A stretch of 61,874 nucleotides of DNA. It comes from Streptomyces sp. NBS 14/10 (GTDB lineage: Bacteria; Actinomycetota; Actinomycetes; Streptomycetales; Streptomycetaceae). The stretch covers positions 1 through 61,874 of the forward strand of contig NZ_NCSM01000057.1 in NCBI RefSeq assembly GCF_002224125.1. Direction: 5' to 3'. The translations under genes were made by a program, and so were the position numbers. The notes below the pieces were generated by a model. It ran no database searches. It was not told where the DNA came from and saw only the letters and a program-made list of their open reading frames with translations. Each line of letters starts with the position of its first letter. Position 1 is the stretch's first letter. This document shows positions 8,450-16,911 of the stretch, one piece after another.

Positions 8450-10888
8450 ATGCCGCCGGTGCGCAGAGCCGGGACAGGCCCGGAAGCGGAGGATCCGGAG
8501 TACGCCGGTCATTACCGGCTCGAGGCGCGCCTCGGCTCCGGCGGCATGGGCGTGGTGCACCTGGCGCGCTCGGCCTCGGGCCGGCGCCTCGCGGTGAAGG
8601 TCGTCCACGCGGAGTTCGCCGAAGACCCCGAGTTCCGGGCGCGGTTCCGGCAGGAGGTGGCGGCCGCCCGACGGGTCAGCGGGGCGTTCACCGCGCCCGT
8701 CGTGGACGCCGACCCCGGCGGTGAGCGGCCCTGGATGGCCACCCTCTACATCCCCGGCCCCACCCTCGCCGAACACGTCAAGCGGAACGGCCCGCTGCCG
8801 ACCGAGGACTTGGTGCGGCTGGCCGCCGGACTCGCCGAGGCGCTGCGCGACATCCACCGCGCGGGCGTGGTGCACCGCGATCTGAAGCCGAGCAATGTGC
8901 TGCTCGCCGCGGACGGGCCGAAGGTCATCGACTTCGGCATCTCGCGGCCGTCCGACAGCGAACTGCGCACGGAGACGGGCAAGCTGATCGGCACGCCGCC
9001 GTTCATGGCGCCCGAGCAGTTCCAGCGGCCACGCCATGTGGGGCCCGCGGCCGATGTGTTCGCGCTGGGGTCGGTGCTGGTGCACGCGGCGACCGGGCGC
9101 GGGCCCTTCGAGTCCGAGAGCCCGTACATCGTGGCGTACCAGGTCGTGCACGACGAGGCGGATCTGGCGGGCGTACCGCGCGAACTGCTGCCCCTCGTAC
9201 AGCGCTGCCTGGCCAAGGACCCCGCCGAACGCCCCACGCCCGACGCGCTGATGACGGTCCTGCGGGCCATCGGCGGCCCCCATCCGCCCGCCCTGCGCGG
9301 CCCGCTCCCCCGCGTACCCGCCCAGCGCGGGCGCGGTACGGGGCCGCTGTGGGGCGATGACGACGGCGGCGTGACGGACGCCGAAATCGGTACGGACGCC
9401 GAAATCGGTACGGACGCCAATATCGGTACGGATACCGAGACCGGTACGGGCACCGATGCAGGGGCGGGCGCCGACGCCGGTACGGAGGTCCCGGGCGGCG
9501 GTACGGAGTCCGTCGCCGATGACGCCGTAGTTGATGACTCAGTGCCCGATGACGCCGTGGCCTCTACGGGACGGGACGCCGACACAAGGGTCAGGGCGGG
9601 CTCGGCCGGCTCGCCGGACTCGGTGCGCGCGGCCACCGCAGGCCAGCGGCGGCACAAGACGGCGCGGCGGCGGTGGGTCACGGTCGGGGTGCTGGCCGCC
9701 GTGATGCTCGGCGCGGGCACGGTCTGGGCGCTGCAGCGGGACAACGACGGGCAGCGCTCGGCGCACCAGCAGCCGGGCGGCACCACGAAGGCGGCGGCCT
9801 GGCGGCCGTGGCAGGGCACGCTGCCCGCCGACGGCTCCGGTGGAGCGCAAGGCGATGGCACCCGGGCGGCGTTCTGCTCGTACGGAGGCGGCGCGCTGTA
9901 CTGCGCCGGGCGCGGTGTCGAGGCCGCCCGCCTCGACCCTGCCGACGGCAAGGTGCTGTGGTGGCAGCCGGCCGAGGCGAACCGCGCCCACGACGGCACG
10001 CCGACCGCCCCCGCGCTCTCCGGCGGCCTGGTCCAGGTGGTGTCGCCGGACGGGTCGCGGCTGCGGGCGTTCGACCCGAAGACGGGGCACCCCCGTTGGA
10101 GCCGTGACGTGGCCTCGTACGAGGGGCGGGTCTACCCCTCGGGCGACACCGTGCTGCTGGTCGCGGCGGACGGCGTGGTCACGGCAGTCAACGGGGCCAC
10201 GAACAAACAGCGCTGGAGCCATACCGTCCCCGGCCACACCCACCCGGCGTTCGTCTCGTACGGCGACGGCCGCACCGCGTACGCGCTCACCACGTCGGCC
10301 GACGGATCCCACACGCTGGTCACGGCGGTCGACACGGCGCGCGGAACGACCAGCTGGCAGCGGTCGTTCCGCGGCAATCTCACCCCGGCGGGCGCCGACT
10401 CCGCGGGGGTCCTGTACTTCACCGGGACCGACGACCAGACCCGTACCGCCACCGTCGTCCGGTACGACCCGGCGCACCGCGCCGAACACCGCGTCGCGCT
10501 GGCGAAGCCGGTGTCCGCGACCAGCGCGGCGGTGCGCGGCGGCTTGGTCTACCTGCTGTGTGCGGACGGCGGTCTGGTGGCGGTCGACCCGCGCCGTACG
10601 GATCCGGCCGCGGCGCAGCGCTGGCGGATGGAGACCTCGGTGGGCAACTCGTCGCCGCTGGTGGCCGCAGGCGACCGGCTGTACTTCTCGGCGGCGGACG
10701 GGCGGCTGCTCGCCGTCGACGCGGTGGGGGGCGAGTTGCTGGGGCAGACCCCGCCGCGTACGGGCAAGGCCCAGAAGAGCTACCTGGTGTTGGTGCCCGC
10801 GCCGGTGGCGGCGGACGGCAAGGTGTACGGATCGGCGCCGGACGGCACGGTCTTCGGGGTGTCGGGACGGGACCCGGCCCGCTGGTGA
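8450..10888 (+). CDS. AfsK-like Ser/Thr protein kinase with beta-propeller sensor domain (paralogue)
   Basis: 812 aa, same layout as the kinase at 5434: glycine loop GSGGMGVVHLA, VAVKVV, HRDLKPSNVL, DFGIS, APEQ; an acidic linker with GTDAEIGTDAEIGTDANIG repeats; one transmembrane helix (TVGVLAAVMLGAGTVWAL) and PQQ-like propeller repeats. The two kinase domains are nearly superimposable, so this is a tandem duplication with diverged linkers and sensors. The ATG at 8450 directly follows a G-rich ribosome site and gives an N terminus like its paralogue; an upstream GTG at 8393 has GGAGG too far away. Convergent with ilvD. Confidence 0.86.
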   Translation: MPPVRRAGTGPEAEDPEYAGHYRLEARLGSGGMGVVHLARSASGRRLAVKVVHAEFAEDPEFRARFRQEVAAARRVSGAFTAPVVDADPGGERPWMATLYIPGPTLAEHVKRNGPLPTEDLVRLAAGLAEALRDIHRAGVVHRDLKPSNVLLAADGPKVIDFGISRPSDSELRTETGKLIGTPPFMAPEQFQRPRHVGPAADVFALGSVLVHAATGRGPFESESPYIVAYQVVHDEADLAGVPRELLPLVQRCLAKDPAERPTPDALMTVLRAIGGPHPPALRGPLPRVPAQRGRGTGPLWGDDDGGVTDAEIGTDAEIGTDANIGTDTETGTGTDAGAGADAGTEVPGGGTESVADDAVVDDSVPDDAVASTGRDADTRVRAGSAGSPDSVRAATAGQRRHKTARRRWVTVGVLAAVMLGAGTVWALQRDNDGQRSAHQQPGGTTKAAAWRPWQGTLPADGSGGAQGDGTRAAFCSYGGGALYCAGRGVEAARLDPADGKVLWWQPAEANRAHDGTPTAPALSGGLVQVVSPDGSRLRAFDPKTGHPRWSRDVASYEGRVYPSGDTVLLVAADGVVTAVNGATNKQRWSHTVPGHTHPAFVSYGDGRTAYALTTSADGSHTLVTAVDTARGTTSWQRSFRGNLTPAGADSAGVLYFTGTDDQTRTATVVRYDPAHRAEHRVALAKPVSATSAAVRGGLVYLLCADGGLVAVDPRRTDPAAAQRWRMETSVGNSSPLVAAGDRLYFSAADGRLLAVDAVGGELLGQTPPRTGKAQKSYLVLVPAPVAADGKVYGSAPDGTVFGVSGRDPARW

Positions 10889-11005
10889 CTGGCCGCTGAT
10901 CGGCTGCCTGCTGACTGACTGCCTGCCTGGTGGCTGACTGGTGACTGCCTGCCTGCTGCCTGCCTGGTGGCTGACTGCCTGGTGACTGACTGCTGATCGG
11001 CGGCG
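10884..11005. repeat. Tandem CTGGTGACTG/CTGCCTG repeats after the kinase stop codon
   Basis: The end of the kinase gene (CTGGTGACTGG, containing the TGA) recurs in variant form several times in the next 110 bases, interleaved with CTGACTGCCTGCC units. No ORF or hairpin is evident inside. Confidence 0.65.
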
Positions 11006-11049
11006 CACCGCAGAACCGGCGGGAGCGAGTGTGCCCGGGCCCGGACGTG

Positions 11050-11082
11050 CCTGGGCCCGGACGGCTCGCGTCCGGGCCCAGG
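11050..11082. terminator. Bidirectional terminator hairpin between kinase and ilvD
   Basis: Perfect 14-bp stem CCTGGGCCCGGACG (11050-11063) with its complement at 11069-11082, loop GCTCG, between two convergent genes and 15 bases from the ilvD stop. Confidence 0.75.
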
Positions 11083-11097
11083 TACAGCGGCCGTGTG

Positions 11098-12948
11098 TCA
11101 GCCGAGCTTGCTGACGTCCCGCACCGCGCCCTTGTCGGCGCTGGTCGCCATCGCCGCGTACGCCCGCAGCGCGGCGGACACCTTGCGGTCGCGGTTCTTC
11201 GGCGCGTACACGCCGCCCAGGGCCTCGCGCCGGGCGGCCAGTTCGTCCTCGCTCACCAGCAGCTCGATGGTGCGGGAGGGGATGTCGATACGGATCCGGT
11301 CGCCGTCCTCGACCAGGGCGATGGTGCCGCCGGAGGCCGCCTCGGGCGAGGCGTGGCCGATGGACAGGCCGGAGGTGCCGCCGGAGAAGCGGCCGTCGGT
11401 GATCAGCGCGCAGGCCTTGCCCAGGCCCCGGCCCTTGAGGAAGGAGGTGGGGTAGAGCATTTCCTGCATACCGGGGCCGCCCTTGGGGCCCTCGTAGCGG
11501 ATGACGACGACGTCGCCCTCCTTGACCTGCTTGCCGAGGATCTTCTCGACGGCCTCTTCCTGGGATTCGCAGACCACGGCCGGGCCCTCGAAGGTCCAGA
11601 TGGACTCGTCGACGCCCGCGGTCTTCACCACACAGCCGTCCTCGGCGAGGTTGCCGTGCAGGACGGACAGGCCGCCCTCCTTGGAGTAGGCGTGCTCGAT
11701 GTCGCGGATGCAGCCGTTCTCGGCGTCGGTGTCCAGGGTGTCCCAGCGCTCGGACTGCGAGAAGGCGGTCGCGGAGCGGACACAGCCGGGGGCGGCGTGG
11801 AAGAGCTCCACGGCCTCGGTGGAGGGGGAGCCGCCGCGGATGTCCCACTGCTTGAGCCAGTCGGCGAGCGACGACGAGTGCACCGTGTGCACGTCCTCGT
11901 TGAGCAGCCCGGCCCGGTACAGCTCGCCCAGGATCGCGGGGATGCCGCCGGCCCGGTGGACGTCCTCCATGTAGTAGACGCCGCCGGGGGCGACGTTCGG
12001 GGCGACCTTCGCCAGGCAGGGCAGACGGCGGGAGAGCGCGTCGATGTCCTTCATGTCGAAGTCGAGCCCGGCCTCCTGGGCGGCGGCCAGCAGGTGCAGG
12101 ATCGTGTTCGTCGAGCCGCCCATGGCGATGTCGAGGGCCATGGCGTTCTCGAAGGCGGCGCGGGAGCCGACGGCGCGCGGCAGGACGGTCTCGTCGTCCT
12201 GCTCGTAGTAGCGCTTGGTGATCTCCACGACGGTGCGGCCGGCGGTCTCGTACAGCGCCTTGCGGGCGGTGTGGGTGGCGAGCACCGAGCCGTTGCCGGG
12301 GAGGGACAGGCCGATCGCCTCGGTGAGGCAGTTCATGGAGTTCGCGGTGAACATCCCGGAACAGGAGCCGCAGGTCGGACAGGCGTTGTCCTCGATCCGG
12401 GCGATGTCCTCGTCGGAGACGTTGTCGTTGACGGCCTCGGAGATCGCGGTGATCAGGTCGAGCTTGCGGACGCTGCCGTCGACCAGGGTCGCCCGGCCCG
12501 ACTCCATGGGGCCGCCGGAGACGAAGACGGTGGGGATGTTCAGCCGCATCGCGGCCATCAGCATGCCGGGCGTGATCTTGTCGCAGTTGGAGATGCAGAT
12601 CAGCGCGTCCGCGCAGTGGGCCTCGACCATGTACTCGACCGAGTCGGCGATCAGGTCGCGGGAGGGCAGGGAGTAGAGCATTCCGCCGTGGCCCATGGCG
12701 ATGCCGTCGTCCACGGCGATCGTGTTGAACTCGCGCGGGATGCCGCCCGCGGCGTGGATCGCCTCGCTGACGATCCGGCCGACCGGCTGGAGGTGGGTGT
12801 GGCCCGGCACGAACTCCGTGAAGCTGTTCGCCACCGCGATGATCGGCTTGCCGAAGTCCTCGCGCGCTACGCCCGAGGCCTGCATAAGGGCTCGGGCGCC
12901 CGCCATGTTGCGGCCATGGGTGACGGTGCGGGACCTCAGCTCGGGCAC
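11098..12948 (-). CDS. ilvD: Dihydroxy-acid dehydratase
   Basis: 616 aa, normal length for the IlvD/Edd family. It dehydrates 2,3-dihydroxy-isovalerate and 2,3-dihydroxy-3-methylvalerate to the 2-keto acids that lead to valine, leucine and isoleucine. Iron-sulfur ligand Cys motifs are visible: CDKITPGML and [14 protein letters not shown]. It starts with GTG at 12948 behind [23 protein letters not shown] is a classic IlvD start. Transcribed away from the upstream gap and ending at a strong hairpin shared with the convergent kinase gene. Confidence 0.96.
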   Translation of the reverse strand: MPELRSRTVTHGRNMAGARALMQASGVAREDFGKPIIAVANSFTEFVPGHTHLQPVGRIVSEAIHAAGGIPREFNTIAVDDGIAMGHGGMLYSLPSRDLIADSVEYMVEAHCADALICISNCDKITPGMLMAAMRLNIPTVFVSGGPMESGRATLVDGSVRKLDLITAISEAVNDNVSDEDIARIEDNACPTCGSCSGMFTANSMNCLTEAIGLSLPGNGSVLATHTARKALYETAGRTVVEITKRYYEQDDETVLPRAVGSRAAFENAMALDIAMGGSTNTILHLLAAAQEAGLDFDMKDIDALSRRLPCLAKVAPNVAPGGVYYMEDVHRAGGIPAILGELYRAGLLNEDVHTVHSSSLADWLKQWDIRGGSPSTEAVELFHAAPGCVRSATAFSQSERWDTLDTDAENGCIRDIEHAYSKEGGLSVLHGNLAEDGCVVKTAGVDESIWTFEGPAVVCESQEEAVEKILGKQVKEGDVVVIRYEGPKGGPGMQEMLYPTSFLKGRGLGKACALITDGRFSGGTSGLSIGHASPEAASGGTIALVEDGDRIRIDIPSRTIELLVSEDELAARREALGGVYAPKNRDRKVSAALRAYAAMATSADKGAVRDVSKLG

Positions 12949-13072
12949 GGTGCTCCACTCCCTCGTTTCCGGGTCGTCCCCGGTAGTCCGGGTTCTCGAG
13001 TGTTCTTGAGTCTCCTGAGCGTACGCCTCCCATCCGGGATACGGACGGTGCGTCCGGATCCCAAGACGTGTG

Positions 13073-13154
13073 GCTCAGTCCTCGGGCAGCCCGTACCGGC
13101 GAACCGACATACGGCGCGCTCAGTCCTCGGCCGGAAAGCGCGCTCAGTCCTCGG
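13073..13154. repeat. Three copies of a 13-bp unit carrying the TetR stop codon
   Basis: GCTCAGTCCTCGG occurs at 13073-13085, 13118-13130 and 13142-13154. The last copy contains the stop of the TetR gene (TCA at 13144-13146), so the gene's 3' end has been duplicated twice downstream. Confidence 0.75.
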
Positions 13155-13779
13155 TCAGATAGCGCTGGAGCGTCGGCCCCACCATGGCGACGATGTCCTC
13201 CACGGGCGCGGAGGCCATCGGCTCCATCCGGATCACATACCGCAGCATCGCGATCCCGATCATGTGGCTGGCCGCCAGCTGCGCCCGGAACTCCGGGTTG
13301 GGCACATGCAGCTCGACCACCATCCGCAGCAGCAGCCGACGCTCGATCATGCCGCGCAGGACCGCGGCCGCCGCCTCGTTGGTCAGCGCGGAGCGCATCA
13401 CGGCCAGCAGCGGCAGGCGGGTGACGGGGTTCTCCCAGACGCCGAACATGAAGCGGGCCATCCGCTCGCCCGCCCCCTCCCGGCTGCCGCCGTGCACCGC
13501 CTCCGGGGCGGCCAGGGTGGGCGCGAAGATCAGCTCGACGGCCGCGCCGAAGATCTGGTCCTTGGTGCCGAAGTAGTGGTGGACCAGGGCCGGGTCCACC
13601 CCCGCCGCCTTCGCGATACCGCGGATCGAGGTCTTGTCGTAGCCGCGCTCGGCGAACTCGTTGCGCGCCGCGGTCAGGATCCGGTCGCGCGCCGCGGGGG
13701 CGTCGGCGGCGCCCTCGGTACGGGGCGGACGGCCGCGGCGGCGCGGAGCGGGGGACTGCGAGGGCAGGGCCGGGGTCAC
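13144..13779 (-). CDS. TetR-family transcriptional regulator
   Basis: 211 aa. N-terminal basic stretch PRRRGRPPR followed by a TetR helix-turn-helix ([20 protein letters not shown], then [19 protein letters not shown]). The C-terminal half matches the common actinobacterial ligand-binding fold ([21 protein letters not shown]). The GTG start at 13779 overlaps the stop of the upstream isomerase as GTGA, implying translational coupling. The same frame is open far upstream through the isomerase gene, but that is a GC-driven shadow. Ligand and targets unknown. Confidence 0.85.
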   Translation of the reverse strand: MTPALPSQSPAPRRRGRPPRTEGAADAPAARDRILTAARNEFAERGYDKTSIRGIAKAAGVDPALVHHYFGTKDQIFGAAVELIFAPTLAAPEAVHGGSREGAGERMARFMFGVWENPVTRLPLLAVMRSALTNEAAAAVLRGMIERRLLLRMVVELHVPNPEFRAQLAASHMIGIAMLRYVIRMEPMASAPVEDIVAMVGPTLQRYLTED

Positions 13780-14711
13780 GAGCCGGGCACCGCCCTGGTC
13801 GACGAGGCGGCCGAGTTCGGCGAGATGCCCGAGTCCGATGAGGCGCCTGAGTTCGGCGAGGCGCCTGAGTTCGGCGAGGCAGCCGCGTTGGGCGGGACGA
13901 TCAAGTTCGGTGAGGCGAGGTGGAGCCGGGTGAAGGCCAGTGCCTCCGCCAGATCGGCCTCGCGCTCGGCCGTGGACATCGCCCGCCGGGTGTTGACCTC
14001 GACGACCACATTGCCGTCGAAGCCGGTCGCGGCCAGCCGCTCCAGCAGCTCGGCACACGGCTGGGTGCCGCGCCCCGGCACCAGGTGCTCGTCCTTGTTG
14101 GAGCCCATGCCGTCGGCGAGGTGGAGGTGGGCCAGCCGGTCGCCCATCCGGTCCACCATGCCGAGCGCGTCCGTACGGGCGGTCGCCGTATGTGAGAGGT
14201 CGATCGTGAAGTGGCGGTAGTCGTCGTGCGTGACGTCCCAGTCGGGCGCGTACGCGAGCATCTCCCGGTCGCGGTAGCGCCACGGGTACATGTTCTCGAC
14301 AGCGAACCGCACATCCGTCTCGCCCGCCATCCGCCAGATTCCGCGCACGAACTCCCGGGCGTACGCGCGCTGCCACCGGAAGGGCGGGTGGACCACGACG
14401 GTGGAGGCGCCGAGCCGCTCGGCGGCCGCCTTCGCACGCTGCAGCTTCACCCATGGGTCGGTCGACCACACCCGCTGAGTGATCAGCAGGCATGGCGCGT
14501 GCACGGCGAGAATCGGCACCTCGTGGTAGTCGGAAAGCCGGCGCAGCGACTCGATGTCCTGGCTGACCGGATCGGTCCACACCATGACCTCGACACCGTC
14601 GTAGCCGAGGCGTGCGGCGATCTCGAAGGCCGTCGCCGTCGACTCCGGATAGACCGAGGCCGTGGACAGCGCGACCTTCGCATCCGGGATGCGCACCACT
14701 GGCTCTGTCAC
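13776..14711 (-). CDS. Sugar phosphate isomerase/epimerase-like TIM-barrel protein
   Basis: 311 aa. AP-endonuclease-2/xylose-isomerase-like barrel: [53 protein letters not shown], and VVVEVNT supply the usual metal-binding Glu/Asp/His residues on successive strands. Substrate unknown. After the barrel, about 35 residues are an 18-base repeat product ([20 protein letters not shown]), atypical for the family. Co-transcribed with the TetR gene through a 4-base overlap, suggesting a shared regulatory unit. Confidence 0.8.
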   Translation of the reverse strand: MTEPVVRIPDAKVALSTASVYPESTATAFEIAARLGYDGVEVMVWTDPVSQDIESLRRLSDYHEVPILAVHAPCLLITQRVWSTDPWVKLQRAKAAAERLGASTVVVHPPFRWQRAYAREFVRGIWRMAGETDVRFAVENMYPWRYRDREMLAYAPDWDVTHDDYRHFTIDLSHTATARTDALGMVDRMGDRLAHLHLADGMGSNKDEHLVPGRGTQPCAELLERLAATGFDGNVVVEVNTRRAMSTAEREADLAEALAFTRLHLASPNLIVPPNAAASPNSGASPNSGASSDSGISPNSAASSTRAVPGS

Positions 14712-14822
14712 GAGGGACAGGGTACGGCGCTCCCCCGGACGGCTAAACCGCCACCGCTCGCCGCGCCACCCCGGGCGCCGCCGGCGGTACGGGTATCAGC
14801 GCAGGTCACGGCGGTGTCCCGA

Positions 14823-15752
14823 TCATCCCGGCAGGTGATCCAGGCGGCGCAGGATGACGCCCTCACGCAGCGCCCACGGGCAGATCTCCAGGTCCTCCAC
14901 CCCGAACAGATCCATCGCGGCCTCCGCGACCAGCGCCCCCGCCAGCAGCTGCGGCGCCCGCCCGTCGGAGACGCCCGGCAGCTGCTCACGCTTGTCGACG
15001 GGCATGGCGGCCAGCTTCGGCACCCACTGCTCCAGCGCCTGGCGGGTCAGCCGGCGCTGTACGTACAGGCCCTCGGCGGAGCGCGCCGCGCCCGCGATCC
15101 TGGCCAGCTGTCTGAAGGTCTTGGAGGTGGCGACGACGTGATCCGGCGTGCCGTGGCGGCTGAAGTCGCCGACGATCCGCGCGATCTGCGCCCGTACGTG
15201 CCGCCGCAGCGCCCGTACCTCCTCCGGGCTGGGCGGATCGCCGGGCAGCCAGCCCGCCGTCAGCCTGCCCGCGCCCAGGGGCAGCGAGACGGCCGCGTCC
15301 GGCTCCTCGTCCAGCCCGTACGCGATCTCGAGCGAACCCCCGCCGATGTCCAGGACCAGCAGTTTTCCGGCCGACCAGCCGTACCAGCGGCGGGCCGCTA
15401 GAAAGGTGAGCCGCGCCTCCTCGTCGCCGGTCAGGACGCGCAGCCGCACCCCGGTCGCGTCGGCGACGCGGGACAGCACATCCTCGGCGTTGGTGGCCTC
15501 CCGGACGGCGGAGGTGGCGAAGGGCAGCACGTCCTCGACGCCCTTGTCCTCGGCGGCCTGCAGCGCCTCCTTGACCACGGCGATCAGGCGCTCGACTCCA
15601 TCGGCCCCTATGGCCCCACCGTCGTCGAGCAGCTCCGCCAGCCGGAGCTCAACCTTGTGCGAGTGGGCGGGCAGCGGGCGTGCTCCCGGGTGCGCGTCCA
15701 CCACCAGCAGATGGACCGTGTTAGAACCCACGTCCAGGACACCGAGTCTCAT
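14823..15752 (-). CDS. Ppx/GppA family phosphatase
   Basis: 309 aa. ASKHA-fold phosphatase acting on polyphosphate or (p)ppGpp: phosphate-1 loop [16 protein letters not shown] at the N terminus, and [12 protein letters not shown] in the middle. Which substrate applies cannot be told from sequence. The ATG at 15752 gives the usual family start MRLGVLDVG; an in-frame ATG at 15773 with AAGGCG upstream would add seven residues. Divergent from the gene at 15835. Confidence 0.88.
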   Translation of the reverse strand: MRLGVLDVGSNTVHLLVVDAHPGARPLPAHSHKVELRLAELLDDGGAIGADGVERLIAVVKEALQAAEDKGVEDVLPFATSAVREATNAEDVLSRVADATGVRLRVLTGDEEARLTFLAARRWYGWSAGKLLVLDIGGGSLEIAYGLDEEPDAAVSLPLGAGRLTAGWLPGDPPSPEEVRALRRHVRAQIARIVGDFSRHGTPDHVVATSKTFRQLARIAGAARSAEGLYVQRRLTRQALEQWVPKLAAMPVDKREQLPGVSDGRAPQLLAGALVAEAAMDLFGVEDLEICPWALREGVILRRLDHLPG

Positions 15753-15834
15753 GGCCAGAACGCTACTGCCCATATCGCCTTGTCAGGTACGGGCCTGGGC
15801 CTTTCCGCGCTGGGCATAGGCATACCCTTGGCGC

Positions 15835-16815
15835 GTGGCAAAGACGAAAAAGGCGAAGCAGGACAAATTCCGGAAGCGGCGCCCCGAGGCGGCCGGGCAG
15901 CCCAGCGAGGCCGAGGCGGCCACCGCCGACGTGACCGACGTGGGCGACTTGGCCGACGTGGCCGACTTGGCCGGTCAGGACGCCCCGGATGCCTTGGACG
16001 GCGTGGACGCCCTGGACAGCGCGGACGGCGTGGACGGCGTGGTCATCGCGTTCGACCCGGCCGATGACGAGGTCGGCCTGGACTTCGCCCGCGCCTGGGT
16101 CGAATTTCCCGACCCCGCCGACGACGAGCAGGTCTTCCGGTGCGATCTGACCTGGCTGACCTCGCGCTGGACCTGCATCTTCGGCCAGGGCTGCCAGGGC
16201 ATCCAGGCGGGGCGCGCCAGCGACGGCTGCTGCACGCTGGGCGCGCACTTCTCGGACGAGGACGACGAGCAGCGCGTCGGGCGCCACGTGGCCCGGCTCA
16301 CCCCGGACATCTGGCAGTTCCACGACGTGGGGCAGCAGACGGGCTGGATCCAGGTCGGCGACGAGGAGGACGAGCGCCAGACCCGCCGCTACGAGGGCTC
16401 GTGCATCTTCCAGAACCGGCCGGGTTTCAAGGGCGGCGCAGGCTGTGCGCTGCACATCCTGGCGCTCAAGGAGGGCCGCGAGCCGCTGGAGACCAAGCCT
16501 GACGTCTGCTGGCAGCTGCCGATCCGCAGGTCGTACGCCTGGATCGACCGGCCCGACGACACGCGTGTGCTGCAGATCACCATCGCCGAGTACGACCGGC
16601 GCGGATGGGGCCCCGGCGGCCATGACCTGCACTGGTGGTGCACCTCGGCGACCTCCGCGCACGGCAGCGGGGAGCCGGTGTACGTGTCGTACCGGGCGGA
16701 GCTGACGGAGCTCATGGGCAAGGAGGGCTACGACCGGCTGGCCGAGCTCTGCGAGCAGCGGCTGGCGTCCTCCCTGCCGCTCGTGGCCCCGCACCCGGCG
16801 GATCCGACGAGCTGA
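15835..16815 (+). CDS. Conserved Cys-rich protein, possible metal or Fe-S binder
   Basis: 326 aa, GTG start at 15835 with no ribosome site, so possibly leaderless. Lysine-rich N terminus ([16 protein letters not shown]), then an acidic Asp/Ala repeat region to about residue 80. The conserved part has Cys residues in [18 protein letters not shown] and SDGCC, with later Cys near SCIFQ, GCALH and DVCWQ. The spacing recalls YkgJ-type zinc or iron-sulfur proteins, without a clear match. Likely cytoplasmic; function unknown. Confidence 0.75.
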   Translation: MAKTKKAKQDKFRKRRPEAAGQPSEAEAATADVTDVGDLADVADLAGQDAPDALDGVDALDSADGVDGVVIAFDPADDEVGLDFARAWVEFPDPADDEQVFRCDLTWLTSRWTCIFGQGCQGIQAGRASDGCCTLGAHFSDEDDEQRVGRHVARLTPDIWQFHDVGQQTGWIQVGDEEDERQTRRYEGSCIFQNRPGFKGGAGCALHILALKEGREPLETKPDVCWQLPIRRSYAWIDRPDDTRVLQITIAEYDRRGWGPGGHDLHWWCTSATSAHGSGEPVYVSYRAELTELMGKEGYDRLAELCEQRLASSLPLVAPHPADPTS

Positions 16816-16835
16816 CCGGCCGAGCTGACCAGCCG

Positions 16836-16911
16836 AGCTGGCTGGTGTCCTGAGGGCTGGCTGGTGCTCTAAGGGCCGACTGGTGCCCTGAGGGCTGGCT
16901 GGTGCCCTAAG
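16836..16911. repeat. Four 19-bp tandem repeats at the 3' end of the BACON-protein gene
   Basis: Units at 16836, 16855, 16874 and 16893, each a variant of GGCTGGCTGGTGCCCTAAG. The last contains the TAG stop (reverse strand, 16907-16909) of the adjoining gene. Confidence 0.85.

Noticed and set aside
9539..13033. 1164-codon open frame on the minus strand overlapping ilvD and the second kinase
   Set aside because: Arg/Pro/Gly-rich frame-shadow of ilvD at high GC; no domain and no ribosome site.
13144..14580. Long 478-codon frame suggesting a fused TetR protein
   Set aside because: Only the part after 13779 resembles TetR; the rest is an alternative frame of the isomerase gene, and a GTGA start/stop overlap marks the true boundary.
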